A DNA stretch of 64,000 nt from Planctomycetes bacterium ADurb.Bin069 (GTDB lineage Bacteria > Planctomycetota > UBA8108 > UBA8890 > UBA8898), in the NCBI GenBank assembly GCA_002070955.1, contig MWEK01000020.1, positions 1 to 64,000 on the forward strand, given 5' to 3'. Position 1 is the stretch's first letter. Each line of letters starts with the position of its first letter. The position numbers and the translations under genes are program-made. Shown here one piece after another: positions 40,714-49,352 of this stretch. Under the pieces are notes generated by a model. The model was not told the origin of the DNA. It did not search any database and saw only the letters and a program-made list of their open reading frames with translations.

Positions 40714-41792
40714 ACGCCCTCCCAACCCTCGCGGGAGACCTTCTCGACCAACGTCTTGAGCTCGTCGAGGCGCTCCAGCCGGGCCACGAGCAACGTTCCC
40801 CCCGCCTGGGCGATGACGAGATCCTCAACGCCCAGCGTGGCCACTTGGAGGTCCGGCGCGTACACGATGGTGTTCCTGGTCGCCAGGCCGGCGTGCCTCC
40901 CCACGACCACGTTGCCGTCGGCGTCGACGGGCCGGTGGCGCCTGAGCGCGCGCCAGTCGCCCACGTCATCCCAAGCAAAAGGCGCGGGCACAGCAATGAC
41001 CCGTTCCGCCTTCTCCGCCACGGCGTAGTCGAAAGAGTCCTTGGGGGCCGCGCCGTAGCAGCGCCGCGTCACCTCCGTCGGGTCCACTCCCGCGGCGAGC
41101 AAGCGGCTGAACTCATCGAGGGCGGCGTCCAGGGGAGCGCAATGCCGCCGGATCGCATCCGCCATGACCGCGACGGGCGCCACGAAGATCCCCGCGTTCC
41201 AAAGATAGCGCCCGGACCGCACATATTCGGCGGCAGCCTCCGCCGACGGCTTCTCCTTGAAGCTCTCAACCCGCAGCACATCCAGGCCGTGGAAGCGGCC
41301 TTCCGCCGGACCGATCTCAAGGTAACCGAAGCGCACGGCCGGCTCGGTGGGCTTGATGCCGATGGCCCCCAGACTCTGGCGGGCGGCCGCGGCCTCGAAA
41401 AGACAATCCAGCGCCCGCACGAACTCCTCCGCGGGCGTGATGATCTGGTCCGCCGGCAGGGTGGCCAGGGCCCCCTCAGGACAACGGGCGGCGACCAGCG
41501 CCGTGCCCAGGGCGATGCACGCCGCCGAATCCTTGCCCTCGGCCTCCCCGACCCGATTCTCCGGTGGAAGTTCCGGAAGCTGCTCGGCCACCAGCGCCGC
41601 GTGCGCCGCCGAGGCGATCACGATGATATTCTCCGGAGGCAGTAGGGCGCGCAATCGGCCATAACAGGCTTGAAGCAGCGTCTCCCGGCCGTCGAGGGCC
41701 AGAAACGGCTTCGGGCGCGCGGCGGTGGAGAGCGGCCAAAAACGCTTGCCCGGGCCGCCCGCCATGATGATCGCGTAGCGGTTCTTTTTCAC
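40710..41792 (-). CDS. manC: mannose-1-phosphate guanylyltransferase
   Basis: 360 residues. Makes GDP-mannose for polysaccharides. Nucleotidyltransferase signature IIMAGGPGKRFWPLS near the start, ATLPADQIIT, VRFGYLEIG, FKEKPSAEAAAEYVRSGRYLWNAGIFV and FAWDDVGDWRALRRH. Only the pyrophosphorylase domain is present, with no phosphomannose isomerase fusion. GTG 41792 is chosen because AAAGGAG lies eight bases upstream. Its neighbours (LmbE deacetylase and O-antigen-ligase-like protein) point to a small surface-glycan locus. Confidence 0.92.
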   Translation of the reverse strand: MKKNRYAIIMAGGPGKRFWPLSTAARPKPFLALDGRETLLQACYGRLRALLPPENIIVIASAAHAALVAEQLPELPPENRVGEAEGKDSAACIALGTALVAARCPEGALATLPADQIITPAEEFVRALDCLFEAAAARQSLGAIGIKPTEPAVRFGYLEIGPAEGRFHGLDVLRVESFKEKPSAEAAAEYVRSGRYLWNAGIFVAPVAVMADAIRRHCAPLDAALDEFSRLLAAGVDPTEVTRRCYGAAPKDSFDYAVAEKAERVIAVPAPFAWDDVGDWRALRRHRPVDADGNVVVGRHAGLATRNTIVYAPDLQVATLGVEDLVIAQAGGTLLVARLERLDELKTLVEKVSREGWEGV

Positions 41793-41826
41793 CGCGTCGC
41801 TCCTTTCCCCGCCGCGCGGCCGGGCC

Positions 41827-42660
41827 TCACAGGACGAATCGGCAGCACTCGTAGGCTTCCGCCGCGCCCACCGAAATCTCACGGCCGCGCGCCAGAGCCA
41901 GCAGCCGCAAACTCTCCGCCCCGCCGTTGTGCGGGTCCGGGCGCTGCTGCGAACGATGCCGGCGGAACGCCTCGATCTTCAGATCGAGGTACTGCGTGAT
42001 ATCCACGTAGAAATTCGGCTTGAACGGAACCCGGCTCCAGCAGAGCTGCGGCGCGTCCGCCATGAGCACGACGCGCTGAAACGGCTTGAGGCTCGCCAGA
42101 TGCGGCCGGCAAGCCGTCATGGCCGCCAAGTACGCCGCCTCGTGGTCCTGATTGTACGACGGGGCCGGGATCACGACCATGGTCGGCCGGATCTTGTCGA
42201 GCGCGAGCCTGGAGGTACGTTCCAGGCGCTCGACGATTTCGCGCCGCGCCACCTGGTCGAGCCGCAAGTGCTCATCGCCGCTCTCGAAGACGACCTCGTG
42301 GTCGTCGACTTCGAGGAGGCGCATGGCTTCCGCCAGTTCGCCGCGCCGCACCGCGCCTTCGACGGCGGCGTTGCCGCGGCCGTCGTAGTGCTCCACGCGC
42401 CCCAAGGTCAGAACCTGGACGAACGCCTGCCCGCCCAGATCCTTGACCTTGGCGATGAGCCCTCCGCTGCCGATAATCTCGTCGTCGGCGTGGGGCGCCA
42501 CGACCAGCAGACGCTGCGACCGCAAGAATGCCTCCACGTCATCCTCCTCCGCGGGCGCCTCCGCGGCCCGCGCCGAAACCTCCTTGTACCATCTTTCGGC
42601 CTGCCGCAAAAGATTCCCGTCCCCCCGCGCGAGGGGCGTCCTCAATGACCGGAATGCCAA
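41827..42660 (-). CDS. PIG-L/LmbE-family deacetylase
   Basis: About 277 residues. The zinc motif VVAPHADDEIIGSGG (PHxDDE type) and the second His in YNQDHEAAYLA identify the N-acetylglucosaminyl-type deacetylase family. The substrate is unknown; surface glycan or lipid-linked sugar is plausible from the neighbours. The start is poorly defined: TTG 42660 opens the frame, but the first 15 codons lie inside a GC repeat (42619-42641), so the true start may be a later TTG (near LLRQAERWY). Confidence 0.8.
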   Translation of the reverse strand: MAFRSLRTPLARGDGNLLRQAERWYKEVSARAAEAPAEEDDVEAFLRSQRLLVVAPHADDEIIGSGGLIAKVKDLGGQAFVQVLTLGRVEHYDGRGNAAVEGAVRRGELAEAMRLLEVDDHEVVFESGDEHLRLDQVARREIVERLERTSRLALDKIRPTMVVIPAPSYNQDHEAAYLAAMTACRPHLASLKPFQRVVLMADAPQLCWSRVPFKPNFYVDITQYLDLKIEAFRRHRSQQRPDPHNGGAESLRLLALARGREISVGAAEAYECCRFVL

Positions 42661-42786
42661 GGCGTATCGCGCATTTCCCGCCCCCCCGCGCGAGGGGCGT
42701 CCGCGCGGACGGCGCGAAGCCGGTAGGCCGGCGGTCGAATTGCCCGCGCGCCCCGGGGCGTCCGCGCGGACGGCGCGAAGCCCGTC
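42619..42786. repeat. short GC repeats in the divergent lmbE/ligase interval
   Basis: Two kinds of copies. CCCCGCGCGAGGGGCGTCC occurs near 42622-42641 and 42684-42702. GGGGCGTCCGCGCGGACGGC continuing GCGAAGCC occurs near 42697-42724 and 42755-42782. Each contains a palindrome (GCGTCCGCGCGGACGG) able to form a strong hairpin. They lie between, and partly within, the 5' ends of two divergent genes. Confidence 0.7.
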
Positions 42787-42881
42787 CGCCGGCCCGCGGC
42801 GCGCGCCTCCGCCCCCCCCGCGCCGGTTCAGAAGCCGCTCCCGACGGGTCGATAACGATGCGAGGCCGGAGATGCCGCAAC

Positions 42882-44288
42882 ATGGAAGGGTACACCGATC
42901 TTTCGCTCGATGGCGCGCGCCGCCCCTCGCCGCTCGTCGTGCCGGCGATGCTCACCGGCATCGCGGCCCTCGGCCTCCTCGCCGCCCAGAACCTCTACGG
43001 GGCGGACTTCGGGTACCTGCCGCACGGGCTTCTGGCCGCCCTGGCGGCGGTTCTCACCTTCCACGACGTGCGCGTGGGCCTCGGCCTCACGATCGCGGCC
43101 ATCGCCGTCTCGCCCGAGTTCACGATCCTCGAAGTGCCGAACATCCGCATGGAGGACTTTCTATTCCCGGCCGTGCTGCTGGCCTGGGTCTTGCGCGCGC
43201 TGCACCGGCGGGAGCGTCCGGCTCCGACGGACCTCGCCGCGCCGCTGGCGGCGCTCGTCGCCGTCACGCTGCTTGCGACCCTCCCGAACCTCATTTACCG
43301 CGAGCTGCCCCTCGCCCAAAGCCTTTGGCGCTTCGGCAAGAACATCGAGTACTACCTGATGTTCTTCGCGGCCCTCAACATCGCGCGCACGGAAAGGGAA
43401 GTGCGCGTCTTCATCCACCTGCTCTGGGCAACGGGGCTCATCGCGGCGCTCTACGCCCTTTGCGCGCACATCCTCGGCCCGGCCGCAAGTCGGCTCCACG
43501 GCATCCCGGGAGAGACCGCCAACATCGCCGGCGGGTACTTCGTGTTTCACATCTGCATCGTCCTCGGCATCGCCGCCGCCGCCACGGGAGTGCGCAGGCC
43601 CGCCTACTTCCTCATCGCCGTCGCCATGGCCGTGCCCTTCGTCCATACCATGTCGCGCGCGTCGTACGTGGCGCTCTTCGTCGGGTTGGCGGTCCTCGGC
43701 GCGCTGTCCCGCGATCGCGCCATTGTCCTCTTTCTCCTCGTCGCCGCCGCCCTTGTGGCGTGCACCCAGGCCCGCGATCGCTTCGAGACGATCTTCGGCC
43801 TCCTGACGGGGACGCCGCCTCCGGCCTGGGAGGCGCGCATCGAGGGCTGGAAAGGCCTCCTTCCCGATTTCTTCCGGGCGCCGTTCCTAGGCTGGGGAGT
43901 CGGCCGCGCCTCGCTGGCCATCGACAACGAGTACGTGCGCCAGGTTTACGAGACGGGACTTCTCGGCCTCCTGCTCTTCCTGGCGGTCATCGGGCGCGCG
44001 GCCGGGGCCGCGCTGCGCGCCGCGCGCACTTCGCCTGCGGCGTGTTTCCGGGGCTTCGCGCTCGGGTACCTGGCGGGGACGGCGGCGCTCCTCGTCCATT
44101 CAATGACGGCCGTATCCTTCACGGCGATCCGGACGGCAGAACCCTTCTTCATCGCAACCGGGCTGGTCTACGCAATACTGGCTCTCGCGCCACCGCCGGA
44201 GGCTGCCGGCGAGCTTCCGTCCGCGCTTCCACGCGCGTGCGCGGCCTCGGGCGGTAAGGCGGCCGCCGAGCCGTCCGGGAGGAGCTGA
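42882..44288 (+). CDS. O-antigen ligase/polymerase-like membrane protein
   Basis: 468 residues with about ten to twelve membrane helices. The Wzy_C/ligase-type hallmarks are the long extracytoplasmic loop before the last helices and the motif ARIEGWKGLLPDFFRAPFLGWGVG followed by DNEYVRQVYETGLLGLLLFL. Such proteins polymerise or attach polysaccharide on the outer side of the inner membrane. ATG 42882 has GGAG ten bases upstream; ATG 42858 is an alternative. The C-terminal 45 residues are Ala/Pro-rich. It fits a glycan locus with the guanylyltransferase and deacetylase. Confidence 0.83.
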   Translation: MEGYTDLSLDGARRPSPLVVPAMLTGIAALGLLAAQNLYGADFGYLPHGLLAALAAVLTFHDVRVGLGLTIAAIAVSPEFTILEVPNIRMEDFLFPAVLLAWVLRALHRRERPAPTDLAAPLAALVAVTLLATLPNLIYRELPLAQSLWRFGKNIEYYLMFFAALNIARTEREVRVFIHLLWATGLIAALYALCAHILGPAASRLHGIPGETANIAGGYFVFHICIVLGIAAAATGVRRPAYFLIAVAMAVPFVHTMSRASYVALFVGLAVLGALSRDRAIVLFLLVAAALVACTQARDRFETIFGLLTGTPPPAWEARIEGWKGLLPDFFRAPFLGWGVGRASLAIDNEYVRQVYETGLLGLLLFLAVIGRAAGAALRAARTSPAACFRGFALGYLAGTAALLVHSMTAVSFTAIRTAEPFFIATGLVYAILALAPPPEAAGELPSALPRACAASGGKAAAEPSGRS

Positions 44289-44306
44289 GGCCTTTCTACG
44301 GCGGGC

Positions 44307-45113
44307 TCAGAGGTGCCCCGACAGCGACGTGCGCAGCCGATCGAGACTGCGCGAGGCGTTGCCGAACCGCTCGGCCTCCTTGAAATGGCGCACGGCCTTG
44401 CCGATCTTGCCGAGGGACAGGAAAGCCTCGGCCTTCCCCTGGGCCACCCGCCCCTTCTCGCGGACCGAGAGTCCCAGCGATTCGCTCTCCTCGTACCATT
44501 TGAGCGCCTGCTCCGGCGAGGATGAGCGCGGCAGTTTGCGCAGGTACAGATCCTTGAGCTTCTCGACAACCACCGGCACGTAGTGCCAGGGATAGCGGCG
44601 ATGCGCCTCCCGCTCCACAAGCTGTCGCAGCAGCGCCGCCGCAAGATGCACGTTGCCCTTCTCCTCGAGGGCCTCGGCGATCAGAAACTGGCAATCCAGG
44701 AAATCCCGCCGCGGAAGGAACGAGGCGAGCACTCCGGCGCCGAATTCTCTGAGCATCTCCTGGTAGATCCGCACGGCGTCCTCCTTTTCGCCGTTCAGGA
44801 GCATGTGCAGGATCGTGAGACTGCGCGATTTCGGGTCGCTGCGCCGCAGGAAGTAGGGTTCCTCGGGCCTCTGGGCCTCGGTCTTCATCCGCTCCCGAAG
44901 CGACTGGCGGCGGTTCTTGCGCTCCAGTTGGGCCAGCAGCGTCTCGTAAGCCGCGTAAACCTGACGGAACTTCTCCTCGGACCAAGTCCTGCGGTCAGGA
45001 TTCTTGTCCGGGTGGTATCTGACCGCCAGGCGCCGGAAGGCGATCTTAATCTCGCGCTGACCCGCGCCTTCCTTCAATCCGAGCACCTTGTAGGGATTGA
45101 GCGTCACTCCCAT
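44307..45113 (-). CDS. DnaJ-domain protein with TPR-like C-terminus
   Basis: 268 residues. The N-terminal J domain (about 5-65, NPYKVLGLKEGAGQREIKIAFRRLAVRYHPDKNPD) has the HPD triad at 34-36 needed to stimulate Hsp70. There is no Gly/Phe or zinc-finger region. Helical repeats fill the rest (ALKWYEESESLGLSVREKGRVAQGKAEAFLSLGKIGKAVRHFKEAERFG). A co-chaperone with a protein-binding tail. It shares one base with dtd (TGATG) and is convergent with the ligase-like gene. Confidence 0.88.
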   Translation of the reverse strand: MGVTLNPYKVLGLKEGAGQREIKIAFRRLAVRYHPDKNPDRRTWSEEKFRQVYAAYETLLAQLERKNRRQSLRERMKTEAQRPEEPYFLRRSDPKSRSLTILHMLLNGEKEDAVRIYQEMLREFGAGVLASFLPRRDFLDCQFLIAEALEEKGNVHLAAALLRQLVEREAHRRYPWHYVPVVVEKLKDLYLRKLPRSSSPEQALKWYEESESLGLSVREKGRVAQGKAEAFLSLGKIGKAVRHFKEAERFGNASRSLDRLRTSLSGHL

Positions 45114-45562
45114 CAGAACTCCTTCCTACTGGAGACGAGCAGCGTCACGGGCCCCCTGTTGACGAGGCTCACGTCCATCGACGCCCGAAACTCGCCCGTT
45201 TTCACGCTCAGACCGCGTGCCGTGCATGCCGTCACGAACGCCTGATAGAGCGTGTTGGATTTGGCCGGATCCTCCGCGCGGTCGAAGCTCGGCCGGCGAC
45301 CGTTGCGGCAATCGCCCGCCAACGTGAACTGGCTCACGACCAGCGCCTCGCCTTTGACCTGGAGCACCGAGAGGTTCATCCGATCGTTCTCATCGGGGAA
45401 CATGCGCAGGTTGACGATCTTCTCGGCCATGTACTCGACGTCCGCCGGTCCATCCCCTCGCTCGACACCCAGCAGCACGACGATCCCCGGACCGGTTTTC
45501 GAGCGCGCCTTCCCGTCCACCGCCACGGAGGCTTTGCTCACTCGCTGTACAACTGCACGCAT
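45113..45562 (-). CDS. dtd: D-aminoacyl-tRNA deacylase
   Basis: 149 residues, normal length. Hydrolyses D-amino acids mischarged on tRNA. Both defining motifs are present: SQFTLAGDCRNGRRPSFDRA and NRGPVTLLV (the Gly-cisPro motif). Start ATG 45562 (MRAVVQRVSKASVAVDG) is the family start; the frame is open upstream. A TAAACT -10-like element near 45662-45667 on the minus strand may drive dtd and dnaJ. Confidence 0.96.
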   Translation of the reverse strand: MRAVVQRVSKASVAVDGKARSKTGPGIVVLLGVERGDGPADVEYMAEKIVNLRMFPDENDRMNLSVLQVKGEALVVSQFTLAGDCRNGRRPSFDRAEDPAKSNTLYQAFVTACTARGLSVKTGEFRASMDVSLVNRGPVTLLVSSRKEF

Positions 45563-45924
45563 CGAAGGCCATCCAGAACTGTCTTTCCCACCTCGCTCGC
45601 GGAACCGTATCTCAAATGCCAGCCTAAACCGTACACAAAGCCGACTGTCTCGAAGAAGCGAGTTTAGCACCTTCCAGGGGTGAAAACCAGATGTTTTTTT
45701 GCCGATTTCGGCCTTTTCCAGCTAAGATCGCGTGTTTCATGAAGTTCGCTCGGCGTGGCCCGCGTCCCATTCCGGTGGTCTAGGCCACGGGCCTGGCGGG
45801 AGAAGCCGCCCGGCTGCGGCCGGAAACCTGTCCGAGCGGGAGCGCGTTATTACCAGGAATTCATTAATCCGACCAAGCTCCGCTGCGCGATAACTACTAC
45901 CATGGAGCGCGAGGGGCGAACCGT
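45563..45924. other. divergent intergenic region, structured leader before wecA-like gene
   Basis: No gene. On the plus strand three consecutive hairpins lie at about 45775-45823: GTGG/CCAC, GGCGG/CCGCC and CCGGC-TGCG-GCCGG, about 100 bases before the start at 45925. They resemble a structured 5' leader, but no known riboswitch consensus was recognised. On the minus strand GTGCTAAACTC near 45660-45670 resembles the rRNA promoter -10 region (GTGCTAAACTC). Confidence 0.45.
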
Positions 45925-47217
45925 ATGCCAGACGATACAACCGCGTCTCACATTCCGGTAATGTATACCCTCTTCTGTTCGTTTGTCGCCGCGTTCCTGA
46001 TCATGCCCTCGATCATGCGGTTGTGCCGCCACACCGGCGCCCTTGACCGCCCGGGCGGGCACAAGGCGCAACGGCACCCGGTACCCTGCCTGGGCGGGCT
46101 CGGCGTGTGCGCGGCCGCCCTCGCCGGGTTAAGTCTCACCGCCGGCACCGCTCTGTTCGGTTCTGATACACGCATTCCCGCCATCGCGGCCGGCGGCGTG
46201 GGCTGCGTCATCCTCGGGATCATCGACGACCGCGCGCCCGTCAGCGCGGTCGCCAAGCTCGCCTTCCTTCTTGCCGCGGGACTCGTGGCGGCCGCCTGCG
46301 GCGCGCGCCTGCACCTTTTCGGGGGCGCGTGGGGTGTGTATGCCGACATCAGCTTCGCCGCCCTCTGGATCGCGGGCACGGCCGCCGCCTTCAACAGCAT
46401 CGACAACACCGACGGCGCGGCCGCCGGCACGGCGGCCATCGCCGCGGGCGGGTTCTGCGCCGCCGCGCTCGTCCTCCCCGGAGTCGCCGTTCCGGCGCCT
46501 ATCGGCGCCTGCGCCTGCGCGATGTCAGGCGCCTGCCTCGGGTTCCTGGCGCACAACTGGCCCCGTGCCCGCATTTACCTGGGCGACAACGGCAGCCTCT
46601 TCATCGGTTTCACGCTGGCGGCGCTGGCCTTCTGCGTGCGCTGGTCGCCCCACCCGCTGCACGCGGCCGCCGTGCCGGCGGCGCTCATGACGGCGCCGCT
46701 CCTCGACCTCGGGCTCGCGACCCTGCTACGCTGGCGCCGCGGCGACATCGCCACCATCAGGGACGCAATCGTGTATTGCGGGCACGATCACATCGCCCAC
46801 CGCTTCCAGGCCTTCGGCCTGAGCCCCGCCCAATCCAGCGCGGCTCTCTGGGGAATCGGCGCCATCTCCGCGGCCGCGGCGGTCGCCCTCGCCGCCGCCC
46901 CTTCCGAGACTTTCTTCCTGCTGGTCCTCGCCGGGCATGCGCTCTTCGTCGTTGCGACGAGCGCCCTCCTTGCCCGCGCCCCTCTCGGCGGCGAATGCCG
47001 CCCGCGCGCGGGCCGCAAGCTCGCGCGCGCCTACGCCGTCCGGACGATCGCGGCGCTCGGAAACCCGGCGCCCTCGCCCCTCGCGCCGCTTAGCGGGCCC
47101 CCGGCCGCGTCCAGGGCGGTCGCAGCCTCGCCAAGCCTCGGGTCGCCAACCGCGCTCCGCGGCGCGGCGGCGGCGTCTCCGCCTCGAGCCGCGTCAAGGC
47201 CGGCGCCGCCGGGATAG
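45925..47217 (+). CDS. WecA/TagO-type polyprenyl-phosphate sugar-1-phosphate transferase
   Basis: 430 residues. Integral membrane enzyme that starts glycan synthesis by linking a sugar-1-phosphate to undecaprenyl phosphate. Motifs: GGHKAQRHPVPCLGG, ILGIIDDR, FNSIDNTDGAAAG, ARIYLGDNGSLFIGF and GHDHIAHRFQ (the family His motif). About ten membrane helices. GAGGGG precedes ATG 45925; MYTLF at 45961 is possible. The last 45 residues are low-complexity Pro/Ala/Ser and lie antisense to the end of dxs, with which it overlaps by 128 bases. Confidence 0.9.
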   Translation: MPDDTTASHIPVMYTLFCSFVAAFLIMPSIMRLCRHTGALDRPGGHKAQRHPVPCLGGLGVCAAALAGLSLTAGTALFGSDTRIPAIAAGGVGCVILGIIDDRAPVSAVAKLAFLLAAGLVAAACGARLHLFGGAWGVYADISFAALWIAGTAAAFNSIDNTDGAAAGTAAIAAGGFCAAALVLPGVAVPAPIGACACAMSGACLGFLAHNWPRARIYLGDNGSLFIGFTLAALAFCVRWSPHPLHAAAVPAALMTAPLLDLGLATLLRWRRGDIATIRDAIVYCGHDHIAHRFQAFGLSPAQSSAALWGIGAISAAAAVALAAAPSETFFLLVLAGHALFVVATSALLARAPLGGECRPRAGRKLARAYAVRTIAALGNPAPSPLAPLSGPPAASRAVAASPSLGSPTALRGAAAASPPRAASRPAPPG

Positions 47218-49069
47218 GCAGCGACGCCAGCACCCGCGCGATCTGCTCCGGCCCCAAGCCGAGATCCGCCAGCAGCGTCTTGCGCAGGCCGTAGGTCACG
47301 AACCGATCGGGAATCCCGAGGCGCACGACGCGCCCGAAGCGAATGCCGTGGGTGTTCAGGGCTTCCAGAACTCCGCTGCCGAAGCCCCCTGCCAGGGCAT
47401 GGTCCTCCAGGGTCACGAGCGTGTCGTGGTCCTCGGCCAGCTCGGCCAACAGGGCCGTATCGAGGGGTTTGGCGAAGCGCGCGTCGACGACGGTGATCGG
47501 ACCGGCGGCGCACAGGTCGGCCGCCGCCAGCGCCGTCTTGACCATCGCCCCGTAGGCGAACAACGCCGTGCCGCGGCCGCGGCGCAGGACTTCGGCCTTC
47601 CCCGGCGCAAGGGGCTCGTCCCTGAGGGCCGGAAGCTCGGGCGGCGCCTCCTCGCGCGGGTACCGGATCGCCACCGGCTGCGGCCACGTCACCGCCCAGG
47701 CGAGCAGGGCCCGGAACGTGCGGCCGTCGCGCGGCGCCGCGAGCACGATGGAGGGAATGTGGCGCAGCGCCGCGATGTCGAACACGCCGTGGTGCGTCGG
47801 ACCGTCCTCGCCCACGATTCCCGCGCGGTCCAGGCACAGGACCACGGGGTTGGACTGCAGGCAGACGTCGTGGAAGATCTGGTCGTAGGCGCGCTGCACG
47901 AAGGTCGAGTACACCGCGTAGACCACGGGGAAGCCGCCGAAGGACAACCCCGAGCTGAAGCACGCGCCGTGCGATTCCGCGATGCCCACGTCGAACGCGC
48001 GGTCGGGGAAGGCCTCGGCGAAAGCCGCCACCCCCGTCCCGTCGGCCATGGCCGCGGTGACGGCGCAGAGCCGACCGTGCTCCCGGCCGAGGCGCACCAG
48101 CTCCTCGCTGAAGATGTCGGTGTACGCGCGGCCCGCGCTCGCGGCGGCCCGCCCCCCGTTGCCGTCGGGAAGGAAGCTCCGGCAGCCGTGGAACCTCGTC
48201 GGATTCTCGGTGGCCGGGGCGTAGCCCTTGCCCTTGATCGTGTGGACGTGGAGCAGCACCGGGCCGTCGAGCGAGCGAATGTTCTCCAGGACCTGGAGCA
48301 ACCCCGCCAGATCGTGGCCATCGACGGGACCGAAATACCGGAAACCGAGCTCCTGAAAGAGCATCCCTGGCACGAGCGAGCGCCGCAGCACGTCCTCGAC
48401 GCGCTGGACGGCGGCCTTGACCTGCCGCCCGACGACCGGAATGCGCAGCAGCGCCTTGTGGACCTCCGCGCCCAACTCGCGCCAGAAAGGCTTGGTCCTG
48501 ATGCGGTGCAGGTAGTGCGAGAGCGCGCCCACGCTGCGCGAGATCGACATGCGGTTGTCGTTGAGGACGACGAGCAGATTCGGCCGCACGGCGCCCGCGT
48601 GGTTGAGCCCCTCGAAGGTCACGCCGCAGGCGCAGGACGCGTCGCCGACCACGACGACGGTCTTGCCGGGCCGCCCGGCCAGGGCATCGGCGGTCGCCAG
48701 GCCGGCGGCGGTCGAGACCGCCGTGCCCGCGTGCCCCGCGTCGAAAAGGTCGAAGGGGCTCTCGCGTTTGTTCGTGAAGCCGCACAACCCGCCCTGCGTG
48801 CGCAGGGAGCCGAACCGCGCCGCGCGGCCGGTCAACAGCTTGTGGGCATAAGCCTGGTGGCTCACGTCCCAGAGCAGGCGGTCCCGGCACGGATCCAGGA
48901 CGCGGTGCAGGGCGAGGGTCAGCTCCACGACGCCGAGGTTGGAGCCCAGGTGACCCCCGTTGGCGTCCACGGTGCGGATGATCTCGCTCCGGATCTCGTC
49001 GGTGAGCGCCGCGAGCCCCGCCAGGTCCATCTCGCGCAGGTCGCAGGGGCTCGTCACGCCGCGAAGCAT
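47090..49069 (-). CDS. dxs: 1-deoxy-D-xylulose-5-phosphate synthase
   Basis: 659 residues from ATG 49069 (MLRGVTSPCDLREMDL); ATG 49093 is also possible. First enzyme of the MEP isoprenoid pathway; dxr lies at 61355. Motifs: ANGGHLGSNLGVVELTLALH, LWDVSHQAYAHKLLTGR, thiamine-diphosphate site VVGDASCACGVTFEGLNHAG (GDG is here GDA), DGHDLAGLLQVLENI and YSTFVQRAYDQIFHDVC. The catalytic Glu/His segment reads GIAESHGACF rather than the usual GIAEQHA. The last 30 residues (PPPRRGARLATRGLARLRPPW) extend past the normal end and overlap the wecA-like gene. Confidence 0.95.
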   Translation of the reverse strand: MLRGVTSPCDLREMDLAGLAALTDEIRSEIIRTVDANGGHLGSNLGVVELTLALHRVLDPCRDRLLWDVSHQAYAHKLLTGRAARFGSLRTQGGLCGFTNKRESPFDLFDAGHAGTAVSTAAGLATADALAGRPGKTVVVVGDASCACGVTFEGLNHAGAVRPNLLVVLNDNRMSISRSVGALSHYLHRIRTKPFWRELGAEVHKALLRIPVVGRQVKAAVQRVEDVLRRSLVPGMLFQELGFRYFGPVDGHDLAGLLQVLENIRSLDGPVLLHVHTIKGKGYAPATENPTRFHGCRSFLPDGNGGRAAASAGRAYTDIFSEELVRLGREHGRLCAVTAAMADGTGVAAFAEAFPDRAFDVGIAESHGACFSSGLSFGGFPVVYAVYSTFVQRAYDQIFHDVCLQSNPVVLCLDRAGIVGEDGPTHHGVFDIAALRHIPSIVLAAPRDGRTFRALLAWAVTWPQPVAIRYPREEAPPELPALRDEPLAPGKAEVLRRGRGTALFAYGAMVKTALAAADLCAAGPITVVDARFAKPLDTALLAELAEDHDTLVTLEDHALAGGFGSGVLEALNTHGIRFGRVVRLGIPDRFVTYGLRKTLLADLGLGPEQIARVLASLPIPAAPALTRLEAETPPPRRGARLATRGLARLRPPWTRPGAR

Positions 49070-49076
49070 GCTTCCG

Positions 49077-49352
49077 CTAGGGCGTTTCTGCATCCGGCGT
49101 CGTCTCTTCCCGGGCGCGCAGCCCCTGGAACCGCTTCCAGAGGAGCGCCCCCTCTTTCTCGCCGGCGAGTTCCTCGATGCGGCGTTCGGCGCCGGCCAGG
49201 ATCTCGAGGAGGCGGCGGTACAGCCGCACGCCCTCCTCGTAGGCGCTCAGCGCATCCTCGAGCTCGCAATCGCCGCGCTCAAGGACGCCGACGACGGCCT
49301 CCAGTCGATCCAGGCCTTCCTTGAAGCGCATCGGCTCCTTTTCCGGCTCCAA
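49077..49352 (-). CDS. xseB: exodeoxyribonuclease VII small subunit
   Basis: 91 residues; an internal Met at 8 is an alternative start. Family signature FKEGLDRLEAVVGVLERGDCELEDALSAYEEGVRLYRRLLEIL, then a longer charged tail than usual. Pairs with XseA to degrade single-stranded DNA. Its 5' end lies 74 bases inside the end of xseA, a large same-strand overlap, and dxs follows at once, giving the common xseA-xseB-dxs order. Confidence 0.95.
   Translation of the reverse strand: MEPEKEPMRFKEGLDRLEAVVGVLERGDCELEDALSAYEEGVRLYRRLLEILAGAERRIEELAGEKEGALLWKRFQGLRAREETTPDAETP

Noticed and set aside
45775..45823. Known riboswitch (cobalamin or cyclic-di-GMP type) before the wecA-like gene
   Set aside because: None of the conserved core sequences of those classes was found; only generic hairpins are visible.
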